A DNA stretch of 8,846 nt. Origin: an uncultured Chryseolinea sp. GTDB lineage: Bacteria > Bacteroidota > Bacteroidia > Cytophagales > Cyclobacteriaceae. The stretch is from contig CAMLER010000179.1 in NCBI GenBank assembly GCA_946478915.1, positions 1-8,846 on the forward strand. The letters run 5' to 3'. The translations under genes were made by a program, and so were the position numbers. Below, one piece after another: positions 1 through 7,990 of the stretch. The first letter of the stretch is position 1; each line of letters starts with the position of its first letter. Below the pieces are notes generated by a model. The model searched no databases, was not told the DNA's origin, and was given only the letters and a program-made list of their open reading frames with translations.

Positions 1-649
1 TTATACAGCGGATGATAACCTGCAATCGCGAAAGGCGAATGTCTTCGTGGAAATGACCGGGAACGCCACTGCAAAAGTAATGACAACCTATCGCGGGTTG
101 CAATACGAAAATGGTGAACTCAACCATATCATTAATAATCAGTACGACGAACAAAAGAAATGGCTGCAAAAAAACGTCAAGATACCTGCTTTTGATGTCG
201 TGCAATTCACAATGGTTAATAACAAAAGGATCATTCCATCTGCTGTGGTGAATACGGAGTTGACCCTACCGCGCTTTGCTACAGTAAGCGGGAAACGAAT
301 ATTCCTCACGCCAAATCTTATGAACAAGTCAACTTATATTCCGGAAAAGCTGGAGGCGAGGAAAACAAATATTGTTGTGCGGGTACCATTCACCGACCTT
401 GACTCAATTCAGTATCACCTTCCGGAAGGAATATATCCAGAGTTTTTGCCGGAGAAAGTAACGGTGAAGTCTCGCTTCGGAGAATATGAAGCTCACTACA
501 CATTGGATCAGGGTCAGCTTCTTTATGTCAGAAAATTGAAGATGAATAAGGGTGAGTTCCCTGCGGAATCATATAAAGAGTTTACCGACTTTTATAAAAG
601 CATAAACAAGGCCGACAATACGAAAATCGTCTTCATGAGCAAGACATAG
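1..649 (+). CDS. DUF3857-family transglutaminase-like protein, C-terminal part (5' truncated)
   Basis: The reading frame is open from base 2 to the TAG at 647-649, giving 215 residues with no start needed inside the window; the GTG at 47 is only an internal valine. The sequence matches what I remember of the C-terminal third of Bacteroidota proteins built as DUF3857, transglutaminase-like core, then a beta-rich C-terminal domain (DUF3858-like), usually about 650 residues. Recognisable stretches are VSGKRIFLTPNLMN, LPEGIYPEFLPE, and the tail MNKGEFPAESYKEF followed by a FYKSINKAD segment. The signal peptide and any Cys-His-Asp core would lie upstream of the window, so catalytic competence cannot be judged. 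Such proteins are normally exported; their substrate is unknown. The gene converges on the SDR gene with only 3 bp between stops, leaving no room for a separate terminator. Family assignment is fairly confident, function is not. Confidence 0.85.
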   Translation, partial: YTADDNLQSRKANVFVEMTGNATAKVMTTYRGLQYENGELNHIINNQYDEQKKWLQKNVKIPAFDVVQFTMVNNKRIIPSAVVNTELTLPRFATVSGKRIFLTPNLMNKSTYIPEKLEARKTNIVVRVPFTDLDSIQYHLPEGIYPEFLPEKVTVKSRFGEYEAHYTLDQGQLLYVRKLKMNKGEFPAESYKEFTDFYKSINKADNTKIVFMSKT

Positions 650-652
650 TCA

Positions 653-1459
653 TCATGGTATCGGGGCATTCTGTTCCTTAGCCATAACGTTGTAGACCAT
701 TCTGTCGGTGAATGCGGGAAAAAGCTTATTTAACCAAACCGTCATCTTGCCCTGCGTTGTCAGGATAAGCTGACGTTTTCGTTTTACAGTAGCCCTATAG
801 ATATGTTGTGCGCATTCCTCCGCCGACATCATCTCCTCTTCAACCCTGGGTGATTCCCCCTGCTTACTGCCATCCTTTGTCAGGGCATTTTTTCGGATAG
901 CGGATGCTGTAAATCCGGGACAGGCAGTAAGAACGTGTACATCCCGATGCAAAAACTCCGTGCGCAGAACTTCAAGAAAACCATTCAACGCAAACTTTGA
1001 TGCAGAATACCCGGTTCTTCCAGGCAATCCGCGATAACCAGCAATCGATGAGATACCTACGATCGATCCCTTGTTCTTTATGATCTCTGGAAGACAATAT
1101 TTAGTAGCGTATAATACGCCGTAGAAATTTATATCCATCACCTTCTTTACAACAGCAAGATCTACTTCTTCGAACAAAGCCCGCATAGAAATACCGGCGT
1201 TGTTGATAAGCACGTCGATCCTTCCAAACTTACTGATCGCAGCAGTTGCCATGTCACGGTTGTCTTCCTCGCGGCTAACGTCACCTGCGAATCCTTCAAT
1301 TTTAATTCCCTTGCTTTGCAGCGCCGACACCGTTGCCTCGAGTTGTATCTTGTTGCGCCCAGTGATAAGAACGTTGCTGCCACGCGATCCAAACTCTTCA
1401 GCGAGCGCGCGCCCGATGCCGGAGGTGCCTCCCGTAATAATTACCACCTTATCCTTCAT
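653..1459 (-). CDS. Short-chain dehydrogenase/reductase (SDR), classical type
   Basis: A complete 268-residue classical SDR, a Rossmann-fold NAD(P)-dependent oxidoreductase. The cofactor motif TGGTSGIG is at residues 9-16, NNAG at 86-89, the structural Asn at 111, and the catalytic set Ser138, Tyr151 and Lys155 (YSASK at 151-155) is intact. Arg35 after the second beta strand (ITGRN) favours NADP(H) over NAD(H), by family rule. The PG motif after the active site is present (ACPGF). The C-terminal tail is moderately hydrophobic, with KMTVWLNKLFPAF followed by a Met/Val-rich helix; this recalls DHRS7-like reductases that associate with membranes. The substrate cannot be deduced. The ATG at 1457-1459 is the natural start because the Rossmann motif follows at the usual distance. 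The gene is divergent from the acyltransferase, so a role in lipid metabolism is possible but not shown. Confidence 0.93.
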   Translation of the reverse strand: MKDKVVIITGGTSGIGRALAEEFGSRGSNVLITGRNKIQLEATVSALQSKGIKIEGFAGDVSREEDNRDMATAAISKFGRIDVLINNAGISMRALFEEVDLAVVKKVMDINFYGVLYATKYCLPEIIKNKGSIVGISSIAGYRGLPGRTGYSASKFALNGFLEVLRTEFLHRDVHVLTACPGFTASAIRKNALTKDGSKQGESPRVEEEMMSAEECAQHIYRATVKRKRQLILTTQGKMTVWLNKLFPAFTDRMVYNVMAKEQNAPIP

Positions 1460-1463
1460 TCGC

Positions 1464-1471
1464 CAAAAGTA
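1464..1471 (-). promoter_or_regulatory. Possible Bacteroidota -7 element just upstream of the SDR gene
   Basis: On the minus strand these eight bases read TACTTTTG, an exact fit to the Bacteroidota -7 consensus TAnnTTTG. It ends only 4 nt before the SDR ATG. The nearest upstream TTG lies 25 nt away, longer than the usual 17-23 nt spacing, so the -33 element is poor. If real, transcription would begin at or next to the start codon and give a leaderless mRNA. It may equally be chance in an AT-rich 48-bp gap. Confidence 0.25.
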
Positions 1472-1507
1472 ATAATACTTGTTTAACTTGCTGGTTCAAG
1501 GTCTGAT

Positions 1508-2386
1508 ATGTTTGTGATTAAACTCCTCTCACGATTACCGTTTGGTATTCTGTACGCACTGTCCGACTTCCTCTTTCTTGTAAGTTACCGAGTTGTCAAA
1601 TATCGTCGTAAACTCGTTTGGAAGAATTTAAAAAATTCGTTCCCATCGACCTCGGATAAAGAGCTAAGAGCGATAGAAAAAGAATTTTATAAGAATCTCT
1701 GCGACTACGCCGTTGAATTGGTCAAGCTACTAACTATTCCCAAAGAAGAACTGGCCTCCCGGGTAAAGTTTGTTAATCCCGAGGTTCTGACTGACTTTCT
1801 CAACAAGCATCAGTCGGTGTTATGCCTTGCATCTCATCAATTTAACTGGGAATGGCTGCTAACTGCTGGTTCAATTGTACTGCCTGAGCAAATGGATTTT
1901 GTTTACCAACCTGTGCACAGCAAATTTGCCAATGATTTCTCCTTCGCTTGTCGTACAAGGTTTGGTGCTCATGGTATTAAAAGAGATAATGTCGCCCGCG
2001 AAGTTATTAAACGTCGACACATTCTTAGAAAAGTTGCTCTTGTTGGGGACCAGTACCCAGGTCACGGAAACGATAAGCGTTACTCAACTACTTTCATGCA
2101 TCAACCTACTGTCTTTTTCAGCGGGCTTAATCAGTTGGCATCCATGACCCAGTATCCGGTAGTGTATTTCGCTATGCGGAAAGTCAGACGCGGATACTAT
2201 GAGACTAAAATCGTTCGCCTGGCAAATCCGCCTTATGAAAAGGAATCTATAGACATAATCAAACCATACGTTGATGCTGTAGAAAAAGTGATTCAAGCCG
2301 ACCCCGCCGGGTGGCTATGGTCACATAATCGTTGGAAGACAAGACATCTGAAATCTGAGGCGAGCGTTAAAGAAGGATCTGATTAA
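1508..2386 (+). CDS. LpxL/HtrB-type lysophospholipid (lipid A) acyltransferase
   Basis: A 292-residue protein of the LpxL/HtrB family, close to the family's usual length of about 300. These inner-membrane enzymes transfer acyl chains onto lipid A precursors at the cytoplasmic face; some relatives acylate other lipids. An N-terminal hydrophobic anchor spans about residues 10-27. The catalytic HX4(D/E) motif is present as His110 to Glu115 in SHQFNWEW. Family landmarks include KNLKNSFP near residues 39-46, GDQYPG in mid-protein, and the C-terminal signature WLWSHNRWK at 269-277. Bacteroidota often carry one such enzyme, so a lipid A role is likely; the acyl chain and acceptor are not visible. 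The ATG at 1508 is chosen because the hydrophobic anchor begins directly after it. The final 20 bp overlap the 3' end of the convergent SNF2 gene. Confidence 0.92.
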   Translation: MFVIKLLSRLPFGILYALSDFLFLVSYRVVKYRRKLVWKNLKNSFPSTSDKELRAIEKEFYKNLCDYAVELVKLLTIPKEELASRVKFVNPEVLTDFLNKHQSVLCLASHQFNWEWLLTAGSIVLPEQMDFVYQPVHSKFANDFSFACRTRFGAHGIKRDNVAREVIKRRHILRKVALVGDQYPGHGNDKRYSTTFMHQPTVFFSGLNQLASMTQYPVVYFAMRKVRRGYYETKIVRLANPPYEKESIDIIKPYVDAVEKVIQADPAGWLWSHNRWKTRHLKSEASVKEGSD

Positions 2387-5306
2387 TATCCTCGCGGGTA
2401 AGTTGTTTCATAAAACTTTCCTCAGTAGTGATCAGTTCTGTGGTAAGTTTCAACTTGCGTTGCTGAAGGGTTAGGATCTTCTCTTCGACAGTGTTGCGTG
2501 TAATAAACTTGTAGGTGAAAACCTTTTTCTTTTGACCAATCCTGTGTGCACGATCCACCGCTTGTGCCTCCACGGCGGGATTCCACCACGGATCGAGGAT
2601 GAATACGTAATCGGCTTCTGTAAGATTCAAACCCAAACCACCTGCTTTAATCGATATCAAAAACACTTTCAAATGTGGGTCCTTATTAAATCGTTCCACC
2701 TGATCCTTCCGGTCTGTGCTGGACCCGTCCAGGTATGCAAAATCAATCTTACGCGCTTTCAAATATTGTCTTACCAACTCAAGGTGCTTTACAAATTGAC
2801 TAAAGATTAACACTTTATGTCCTTCTGCAATAGCGTTTTCCAGCATGTACGTAACATCCTCAAGCTTTCCTGAATCGCCAGTGTATCCCTGCTCCACCAT
2901 TCGTGGATGGTTTGCAAGCTGACGAAGTTTGGTAAGTCCTTCGAGTATCATAAAACGGCTGTTGCCAATGCCTTCCTGATCAATGAGCTTGAATATTTTC
3001 TCGCGATAGTAGGTCTTCACTTCCTCATACCGTTTTTCCTGCTCATACGACATGGAACAGTATTGGACATTCTCTACTTTCTCTGGAAGTTCTGTTGCGA
3101 CCTGCGACTTATGCCGCCGCAGAATAAAAGGTTTAATAACCGAATGAAGTTTCTTGGAGCGCGATTCATCATTTTTCTTTTCGATCGGTGTTTGAAACTC
3201 GTTGCGAAAATATGTTTGTGTTCCAAGCAAACCAGGATTGATGAATGACATCTGAGACCATAGGTCCATCGTTGTATTTTCAATGGGAGTTCCGGTTAGC
3301 ACCAGCTTATGCCTGGATTTAAGATCGCGTACAGCCTTCGCGATATTTGAGGTCGGATTCTTGATCACCTGCGATTCATCAAGAATGATATAGTTGAAAT
3401 AAAATTTCTGCAGCAACTCCACGTCGAGACGCGTGATACCGTAGGAAGTAAGTATCAAATCATATTTTTCAAAACGGTTGATATCTTTGTTCCTGAGCGT
3501 ACCGGTGTAATTTAGAATGCGAAGTTCTGGAGTAAATTTCCCAGCTTCCATTTCCCAGTTGTAAATAAGCGAAGTCGGCATGATCAACAATGAAGCTCCG
3601 GAACCGGAATCCTTTTCCGCTTGAAGCATCGTAAGGGTCTGAACGGTTTTCCCAAGACCCATATCATCCGCAAGACAGCCGCCAAGTTTATATTCATTCA
3701 AAAACCGCAGCCAGTTATACCCCGCCTTTTGATATGGACGAAGCTCGCCTTTAAACCCACCCGGAAGTGGATAATTCTTGATTCCGCTAAACGAGTTGAG
3801 CGATCTTAATTTTTCACTGAGATGAACTTTTGCGAGATTCCCTTCTTCAAGCTCTCTTACAAGATTGAGATGGTGCTTGCGCAGTACAGGCTTTTCGTGT
3901 TCCCCATCAGTTTCACTGAGCGCAAACAAATCAGAATATTTTGTCAACCAGGCCTCGGGGATGATTGCGATTTCTCCATTGGGCAGCTTAAACTCCACCT
4001 TCTTGCGTAAGATAAGCTTGCGCAATTCTTTGAAAGGAATTTCAAATTCACCAAAACGGATTCGTGCATGTATATCGAACCAGTCAATATTCTCCTTGAC
4101 TTCAACTTCGATAACAGCTTTTCCTACAAAGTATTTCTTGTCACGACTCTCCGGCTGACTGACCTCAAAGCCGAAGTTCAGAAGGTTAACCCGATTTTCA
4201 TTTAGCCACGAAAATGCCTCTGACTTAGGTATGGCAATGCGAAAACCCTTCATTGGCAAACCAAGTTTTTGCAACGTATGTAGAAAACTTTTTTCCTCGT
4301 CAGTCTTACGCGTTATCCTGTGAAACACATAGTCCTCGCCCTGCTTTTCGACTGTTACACTTACCGGACCTATGTTGTCACCGCGAAATCTATGCTTCCC
4401 ATATTTGAAAGAAAGATCGAAGACTATCTTTCCAGCTTCATCGCTATGATCTTCCGGGGGTTTGTCATCGAACAGCGTGGCAGCGGTTGTGCTTTGAGAG
4501 GTATGCAATTCCGACAACGTCAATACAGGATGCGGATCGTATGAACTCTTATTGATCTCAAAGCCTCTGGCCTCCACATCATCAAACGAAGCGATCAGCG
4601 GCGCTACAAATTTGTTGTAGTAGGTCTCTTCTACATTCTTGGGAATCACCACATATTTCTTGGAAAAAAATGGAATCAGCTTCTTTCCATCAACGTGTTT
4701 TTCGAACCCATACAATTTTCCGTTGAGCACCATCCATGCCGGACTCTTACAGATCAGGTAAGCCGACGCATTGGGTAAATCTATTTTCTTCCCCTGGTAA
4801 AAAATGGTGGGATAATAATTTGTATGCTCTGCCGTGCGCATGAAGTGAAATTGAATGGTCGCCCTCTTGTCCAGTACCTCAATCTTTCTCCAGGTAGGCT
4901 CCCCATCGTTGCCCATTTCAAACAATATTTTCCCCTTCATTTTATCAAGGATTCTGGCGCGCCTCTTCTCCATGTAGTCATCGATCTGCTCCTGAATCAA
5001 TTCATTGCCTTTGGCCTTGTCATAGGTCTTCGAAAAGAACTCCTCGGGCTTCATAAACTTCGCAGAAAATTTTTTTACGATTGATTCCTGCGCCATCGAG
5101 TCCATTAGCTCAATCAATTCGAAGTCGCGGTCGTCAAGACCCTTCGAAAACTCCCTGGCGTTTTTGGGTGAAATATTCTGATGCTGATAAGTGAGCTTCC
5201 CTTTGTCATCGAGGTGGACAATATATGATTCGAACACGAACCCAAGGTATTCGTGCTGATATAGCGAATATATGATCTGAAACGGTTGTGAAGCTGAGAC
5301 TTTCAT
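2367..5306 (-). CDS. SNF2/Rad54-family DEAD/DEAH-box helicase (ATP-dependent DNA translocase)
   Basis: A 979-residue superfamily 2 ATPase whose SNF2 motor occupies roughly residues 520-960. Visible motifs in order: Q-like RPYQKAGYNWL (523-533), Walker A DDMGLGKT (547-554, Lys553), Walker B DESQ (643-646), motif III LTGTP (670-674), motif IV LIFSQF (833-838), motif V SIKAGGLGLNL (885-895) and motif VI DRAHRIGQ (918-925). All key residues are intact, so it should be an active ATP-driven duplex-DNA translocase, probably in DNA repair, transcription recycling or chromosome maintenance; the exact role is unknown. The first 520 residues contain no domain I can name and no SWIM zinc-finger cysteine cluster. 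They include a charged helix around 112-125 and a low-complexity acidic linker (FDDKPPEDHSDEAG). The ATG at 5304-5306 is supported by an in-frame stop eight codons upstream. A 92-bp gap separates it from the permease, so it may have its own promoter or follow that operon. Confidence 0.95.
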   Translation of the reverse strand: MKVSASQPFQIIYSLYQHEYLGFVFESYIVHLDDKGKLTYQHQNISPKNAREFSKGLDDRDFELIELMDSMAQESIVKKFSAKFMKPEEFFSKTYDKAKGNELIQEQIDDYMEKRRARILDKMKGKILFEMGNDGEPTWRKIEVLDKRATIQFHFMRTAEHTNYYPTIFYQGKKIDLPNASAYLICKSPAWMVLNGKLYGFEKHVDGKKLIPFFSKKYVVIPKNVEETYYNKFVAPLIASFDDVEARGFEINKSSYDPHPVLTLSELHTSQSTTAATLFDDKPPEDHSDEAGKIVFDLSFKYGKHRFRGDNIGPVSVTVEKQGEDYVFHRITRKTDEEKSFLHTLQKLGLPMKGFRIAIPKSEAFSWLNENRVNLLNFGFEVSQPESRDKKYFVGKAVIEVEVKENIDWFDIHARIRFGEFEIPFKELRKLILRKKVEFKLPNGEIAIIPEAWLTKYSDLFALSETDGEHEKPVLRKHHLNLVRELEEGNLAKVHLSEKLRSLNSFSGIKNYPLPGGFKGELRPYQKAGYNWLRFLNEYKLGGCLADDMGLGKTVQTLTMLQAEKDSGSGASLLIMPTSLIYNWEMEAGKFTPELRILNYTGTLRNKDINRFEKYDLILTSYGITRLDVELLQKFYFNYIILDESQVIKNPTSNIAKAVRDLKSRHKLVLTGTPIENTTMDLWSQMSFINPGLLGTQTYFRNEFQTPIEKKNDESRSKKLHSVIKPFILRRHKSQVATELPEKVENVQYCSMSYEQEKRYEEVKTYYREKIFKLIDQEGIGNSRFMILEGLTKLRQLANHPRMVEQGYTGDSGKLEDVTYMLENAIAEGHKVLIFSQFVKHLELVRQYLKARKIDFAYLDGSSTDRKDQVERFNKDPHLKVFLISIKAGGLGLNLTEADYVFILDPWWNPAVEAQAVDRAHRIGQKKKVFTYKFITRNTVEEKILTLQQRKLKLTTELITTEESFMKQLTREDINQILL

Positions 5307-5398
5307 CCGAAAACAACGATTTGATGTTCACAGAAACTTGAAAATTAGGCATAATTCGCCAAAATAAGATGGTTTTTCTCCTAAAATTTGGAAAGGGC
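5307..5398. other. 92-bp intergenic gap between permease and SNF2 gene
   Basis: This gap holds no ORF I can support. Read on the minus strand (the direction of both flanking genes) it is AT-rich and contains TTATTTTG and TAATTTTC, each one mismatch or one base off the Bacteroidota TAnnTTTG -7 box. Neither has a TTG at the expected 17-23 nt upstream. There is no stem-loop followed by a T tract that would end transcription from the permease gene. Read-through from rbfA and the permease into the helicase is therefore possible. Confidence 0.4.
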
Positions 5399-6625
5399 TT
5401 ATAAATGCTGTACCGACACAACTTTGGCGGCCAGGGAAGCGGGTCTGGAGGAAATAAATACCGTAACGGCACTCATTGCCAGAAAAACGTAGACAAAGTC
5501 GAAAAAAGCAAGTTTAACAGGGTATCCGTCCACAACCGACGAGTTCATACCCATAGAGATCAGACCGAACTTTTGCTGGATTAATACGATGCCGGCGCCG
5601 AGAAGAAGACCAGTAACCGTGCCGATTGCTGCGATCAGCAATCCTTCAGTGATGAAGATCTTTTTCAACAACCCAGCGTCGGCGCCCATTGATGACAGGA
5701 TCGTAATGTCTCGCTTCTTGTCGAGCGCGAGCATCATGAGGTTAAAGTAGATGTTAATTGAACCTATCACCAACAACAATACAGCTGCTATAAAGGCAAA
5801 CAATTTTTCCAGTTTCAGCACCCTATATACATCCTGATGCTGTTCCTCTGAATTCTGAACATCAAACGAATCACCGAGGATAGCCTGCAGTTCCTTTTCA
5901 ACTTTGTTCATGTCCGCACCTCCCCGGGTCTTGACTTCCAACGACGTGCGTTTGTTTTCATAACTCATCAATTCTTGCGCAAACTCAAGCGGTACGACAA
6001 CATAGTTCTCGTCGAAATTTTGTATGATGGAGAATACACCTCCTGGGAGGATCCCTTTTTGCGTGTATAATTTTGACGGATCCAGCACCCCGCTTTTAAC
6101 GTTCTTGATGTAATACAATTGCAAAAGGTGGAAGCCCTCTTCCATCGAAATTGAAAGCGTGGACTTAACGCCATAGCCTATCAACGCTCGGGGTACACCT
6201 TTTCGCTTCAATATCAATTCTCCCTCTACCATGCTTTGAGCCGGTATCCGATGCTGATCGATAAAATTGTCGCTTACTCCCTTGACCGTCACCAGTTGGT
6301 TTGCATTGTTATATCTGGCGTAAGCGAAATCCTCAATGACTTCTGTGACCACTTCAACGCCCGGCACCGATGCCACCTGTTTCAGAAAATCGTTGTCGAC
6401 CTCGAACGATTTTCCCTTGGTTGCAACGATCTTGATTTCGGGATCAAAGGAATTGTTGAGAGATTGAATCAGATCTCCCAAGCCGTTAAAAATTGAAAGA
6501 ACAATAATAATTGCCGTCGTAATTATGGCAACTGCGACAACCGATATAATGGAAATGACGTTGATGAAGTTCTTCTTCCGCTTGGACAAGAGATAACGCC
6601 GGGCGATAAAAAGAGAAAGATTCAA
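5399..6625 (-). CDS. FtsX/LolC/LolE-type ABC transporter permease
   Basis: A 408-residue inner-membrane permease with the MacB/LolCE plan: TM1 at about residues 22-46, a long periplasmic domain at about 47-270, then TM2 (275-299), TM3 (323-349) and TM4 (372-392). The cytoplasmic segment DKKRDITILSSMGA (302-315) is the characteristic coupling-helix region that contacts the ATPase. The N-terminal pattern FIARRYLLSKRKKNFIN is typical of LolC/LolE homologues, which release outer-membrane lipoproteins from the inner membrane. No ATPase gene is in the window, so the partner must be encoded elsewhere. The start codon is TTG (6623-6625): the upstream in-frame stretch reaches a stop within five codons with no ATG, and a later start would remove TM1. 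It lies 5 bp after the rbfA stop, implying co-transcription and probably translational coupling. A lipoprotein-release role is inferred; another FtsX-type transporter cannot be excluded. Confidence 0.9.
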   Translation of the reverse strand: MNLSLFIARRYLLSKRKKNFINVISIISVVAVAIITTAIIIVLSIFNGLGDLIQSLNNSFDPEIKIVATKGKSFEVDNDFLKQVASVPGVEVVTEVIEDFAYARYNNANQLVTVKGVSDNFIDQHRIPAQSMVEGELILKRKGVPRALIGYGVKSTLSISMEEGFHLLQLYYIKNVKSGVLDPSKLYTQKGILPGGVFSIIQNFDENYVVVPLEFAQELMSYENKRTSLEVKTRGGADMNKVEKELQAILGDSFDVQNSEEQHQDVYRVLKLEKLFAFIAAVLLLVIGSINIYFNLMMLALDKKRDITILSSMGADAGLLKKIFITEGLLIAAIGTVTGLLLGAGIVLIQQKFGLISMGMNSSVVDGYPVKLAFFDFVYVFLAMSAVTVFISSRPASLAAKVVSVQHL

Positions 6626-6630
6626 AATCG

Positions 6631-7023
6631 TTAATTTTTATCGCCGTTGTCAGGCGGAATATTTAAGTTCTTGATAAGTTCATCCAACCTGCTCGCATTT
6701 TCTTCCACCTCATCCTTATAAAAGATAAGTTCCGGAATGATCCTGACCTGTTTACCAATGCGATTGCCTAATGACTTTCGAATTTCTCCTTTGTGACTGG
6801 TGATGTTCTCTAAAATTTTTTCCTTCTCCTTTGCGAGGAGCATGCTGATATATACTCGGGCAACGCTCAGGTCAGGGCTCATTCGCACATCTGCAATTGT
6901 TACAAAAGCATTGTCAAGGATGCCCCGTTTATCCCGTAAGAAGATCTCGCTCAATTCTTTTTGAATGAGCTTTGAATATTTCTGCTGTCTGGTCGATCCT
7001 GCCATGTTGCAAATATCCGGCAT
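6631..7023 (-). CDS. rbfA: Ribosome-binding factor A (30S maturation factor)
   Basis: A small single-domain KH-fold protein that binds the pre-30S subunit and helps mature the 5' end of 16S rRNA, important for growth in the cold. The family signature SPDLSVARVYISM is at residues 49-61 and RIIPEL, followed by a FYKDEVEENASRLDEL helix, lies near the C-terminus. Total length is 130 residues, or 124 from the second Met. The ATG at 7003-7005 (Met7, giving MAGSTRQQKYSKL) is a strong alternative start, because homologues I recall begin with a short M-x-STRQQK sequence; neither start has a clear Shine-Dalgarno. The permease follows 5 bp downstream, a two-gene operon arrangement I recall from other Bacteroidota. 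The upstream neighbour is divergent. Confidence 0.95.
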   Translation of the reverse strand: MPDICNMAGSTRQQKYSKLIQKELSEIFLRDKRGILDNAFVTIADVRMSPDLSVARVYISMLLAKEKEKILENITSHKGEIRKSLGNRIGKQVRIIPELIFYKDEVEENASRLDELIKNLNIPPDNGDKN

Positions 7024-7047
7024 CGTTTAACAATTACCAATCAACCA

Positions 7048-7076
7048 TTGGCAATTATAAAAACCTCGCTAATTTG
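7048..7076 (+). promoter_or_regulatory. Possible promoter for the GT-C-like gene (TTG-N19-TAATTTG)
   Basis: A TTG at 7048-7050 and TAATTTG at 7070-7076 are 19 nt apart, which suits the Bacteroidota -33/-7 promoter (TTG, 17-23 nt, TAnnTTTG). The -7 box is one base shorter than the consensus, though the TTTG core is exact. If this is the promoter, the TTG at 7048 is the -33 box and not a start codon, and translation would begin further down, for example at the TTG at 7099. This is only a motif match. Confidence 0.3.
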
Positions 7077-7990
7077 CCATTCAAAGCTATTTTTTATTTT
7101 GTTACGGTATTTTCGCATTAATGATCCCTATCGGCTGCTTGGTTTGCTGATAATACTTGTCATCATCTATTTGCCGTTGTTTCTGGATATGCCAGGGATG
7201 TTGTATCCTGAACTGAAAACCCTGGTAATCGGTGAAAAGATTGTCGAGGGTCGAACATTGTATTCGGAAATAATTGACCTATCGGGTCCATTGGCCGGAT
7301 GGTTTAATGGATTGTTCGAACTGGTTTTTGGAGATTCAATATTCGCGAGGCGACTATTCGCCTTCTTTGTTCTGTTCATACAGGCATCGTTTGTCGGAAT
7401 AATGTTTGCCGACAAAAAGGCTTTTTCAGAAAACACCTACATCCCGTCCCTGCTGTATGCTATTCTTTGTTTCTTTTCCTTCGACACACTATCTCTAACG
7501 CCAGAGCTGCTGGGTATGGGATTTGTTTTGCTGGCCCTGAACAACCTGCTGAAGGAAATTGAATTTCGCGAACAGCGTAATGAGTCTATTTTTAACCTGG
7601 GAATTTATATCGCTATAGCTTCCCTTTTTTCATTCTCATTCTTTGTGTACCTGTCCGGTACGCTACTGATATTGATCATCTTTACGCGGCATCCACCTCG
7701 AAAATATTTCCTGTTGATTTGCGGGTTTCTCATCCCGCATCTCTTGCTTGTAAGCATTTTCTATTTGCAGGATGCATCAGCGGAAATCTGGCAATATTAT
7801 TACCTCCCCAATCTTGCGATGAATTCTACGAGGCTCATCGCATCGTCAGGTCTTTGGCTGCTTGGCGCTGTGCCCTTGCTCTTCCTCCTGGTTTCACTAT
7901 TTATGCTCAACCGTGAGGCACGCCTCACCAAGTATCAGACTCAACTGGTGCAAAGCATGTTCTTTTGGATGGTGTTTTCATTCTTGCACG

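Noticed and set aside
643..646. SNF2 Walker B as DESQ instead of DEAH or DEGH (numbers here are residues of the SNF2 protein) as a sign of inactivation
   Set aside because: The catalytic Asp-Glu pair is kept, and DE-x-Q forms are common in bacterial SNF2 proteins, so this is normal variation.
47..649. GTG at 47 as the start of a 200-residue protein
   Set aside because: The frame is open to the window edge and the upstream residues read as a continuation of the same domain; the protein is a truncated longer one.
1460..1507. Promoter for the plus-strand acyltransferase in the 48-bp divergent gap
   Set aside because: TAACTTG and TACTTG resemble a -7 box, but neither has the TTTG core or a TTG at the expected upstream distance.
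2387..2420. Intrinsic terminators at the convergent gene junctions (around 650, 2376 and 8500)
   Set aside because: I looked for a GC-rich stem followed by a T run at each junction and found none convincing.
5206..5472. 88-residue minus-strand ORF spanning the permease end, the 92-bp gap and the start of the SNF2 gene
   Set aside because: It overlaps two well-supported genes in another frame, its composition resembles no family, and it has no hydrophobic or motif structure. It is a shadow frame.
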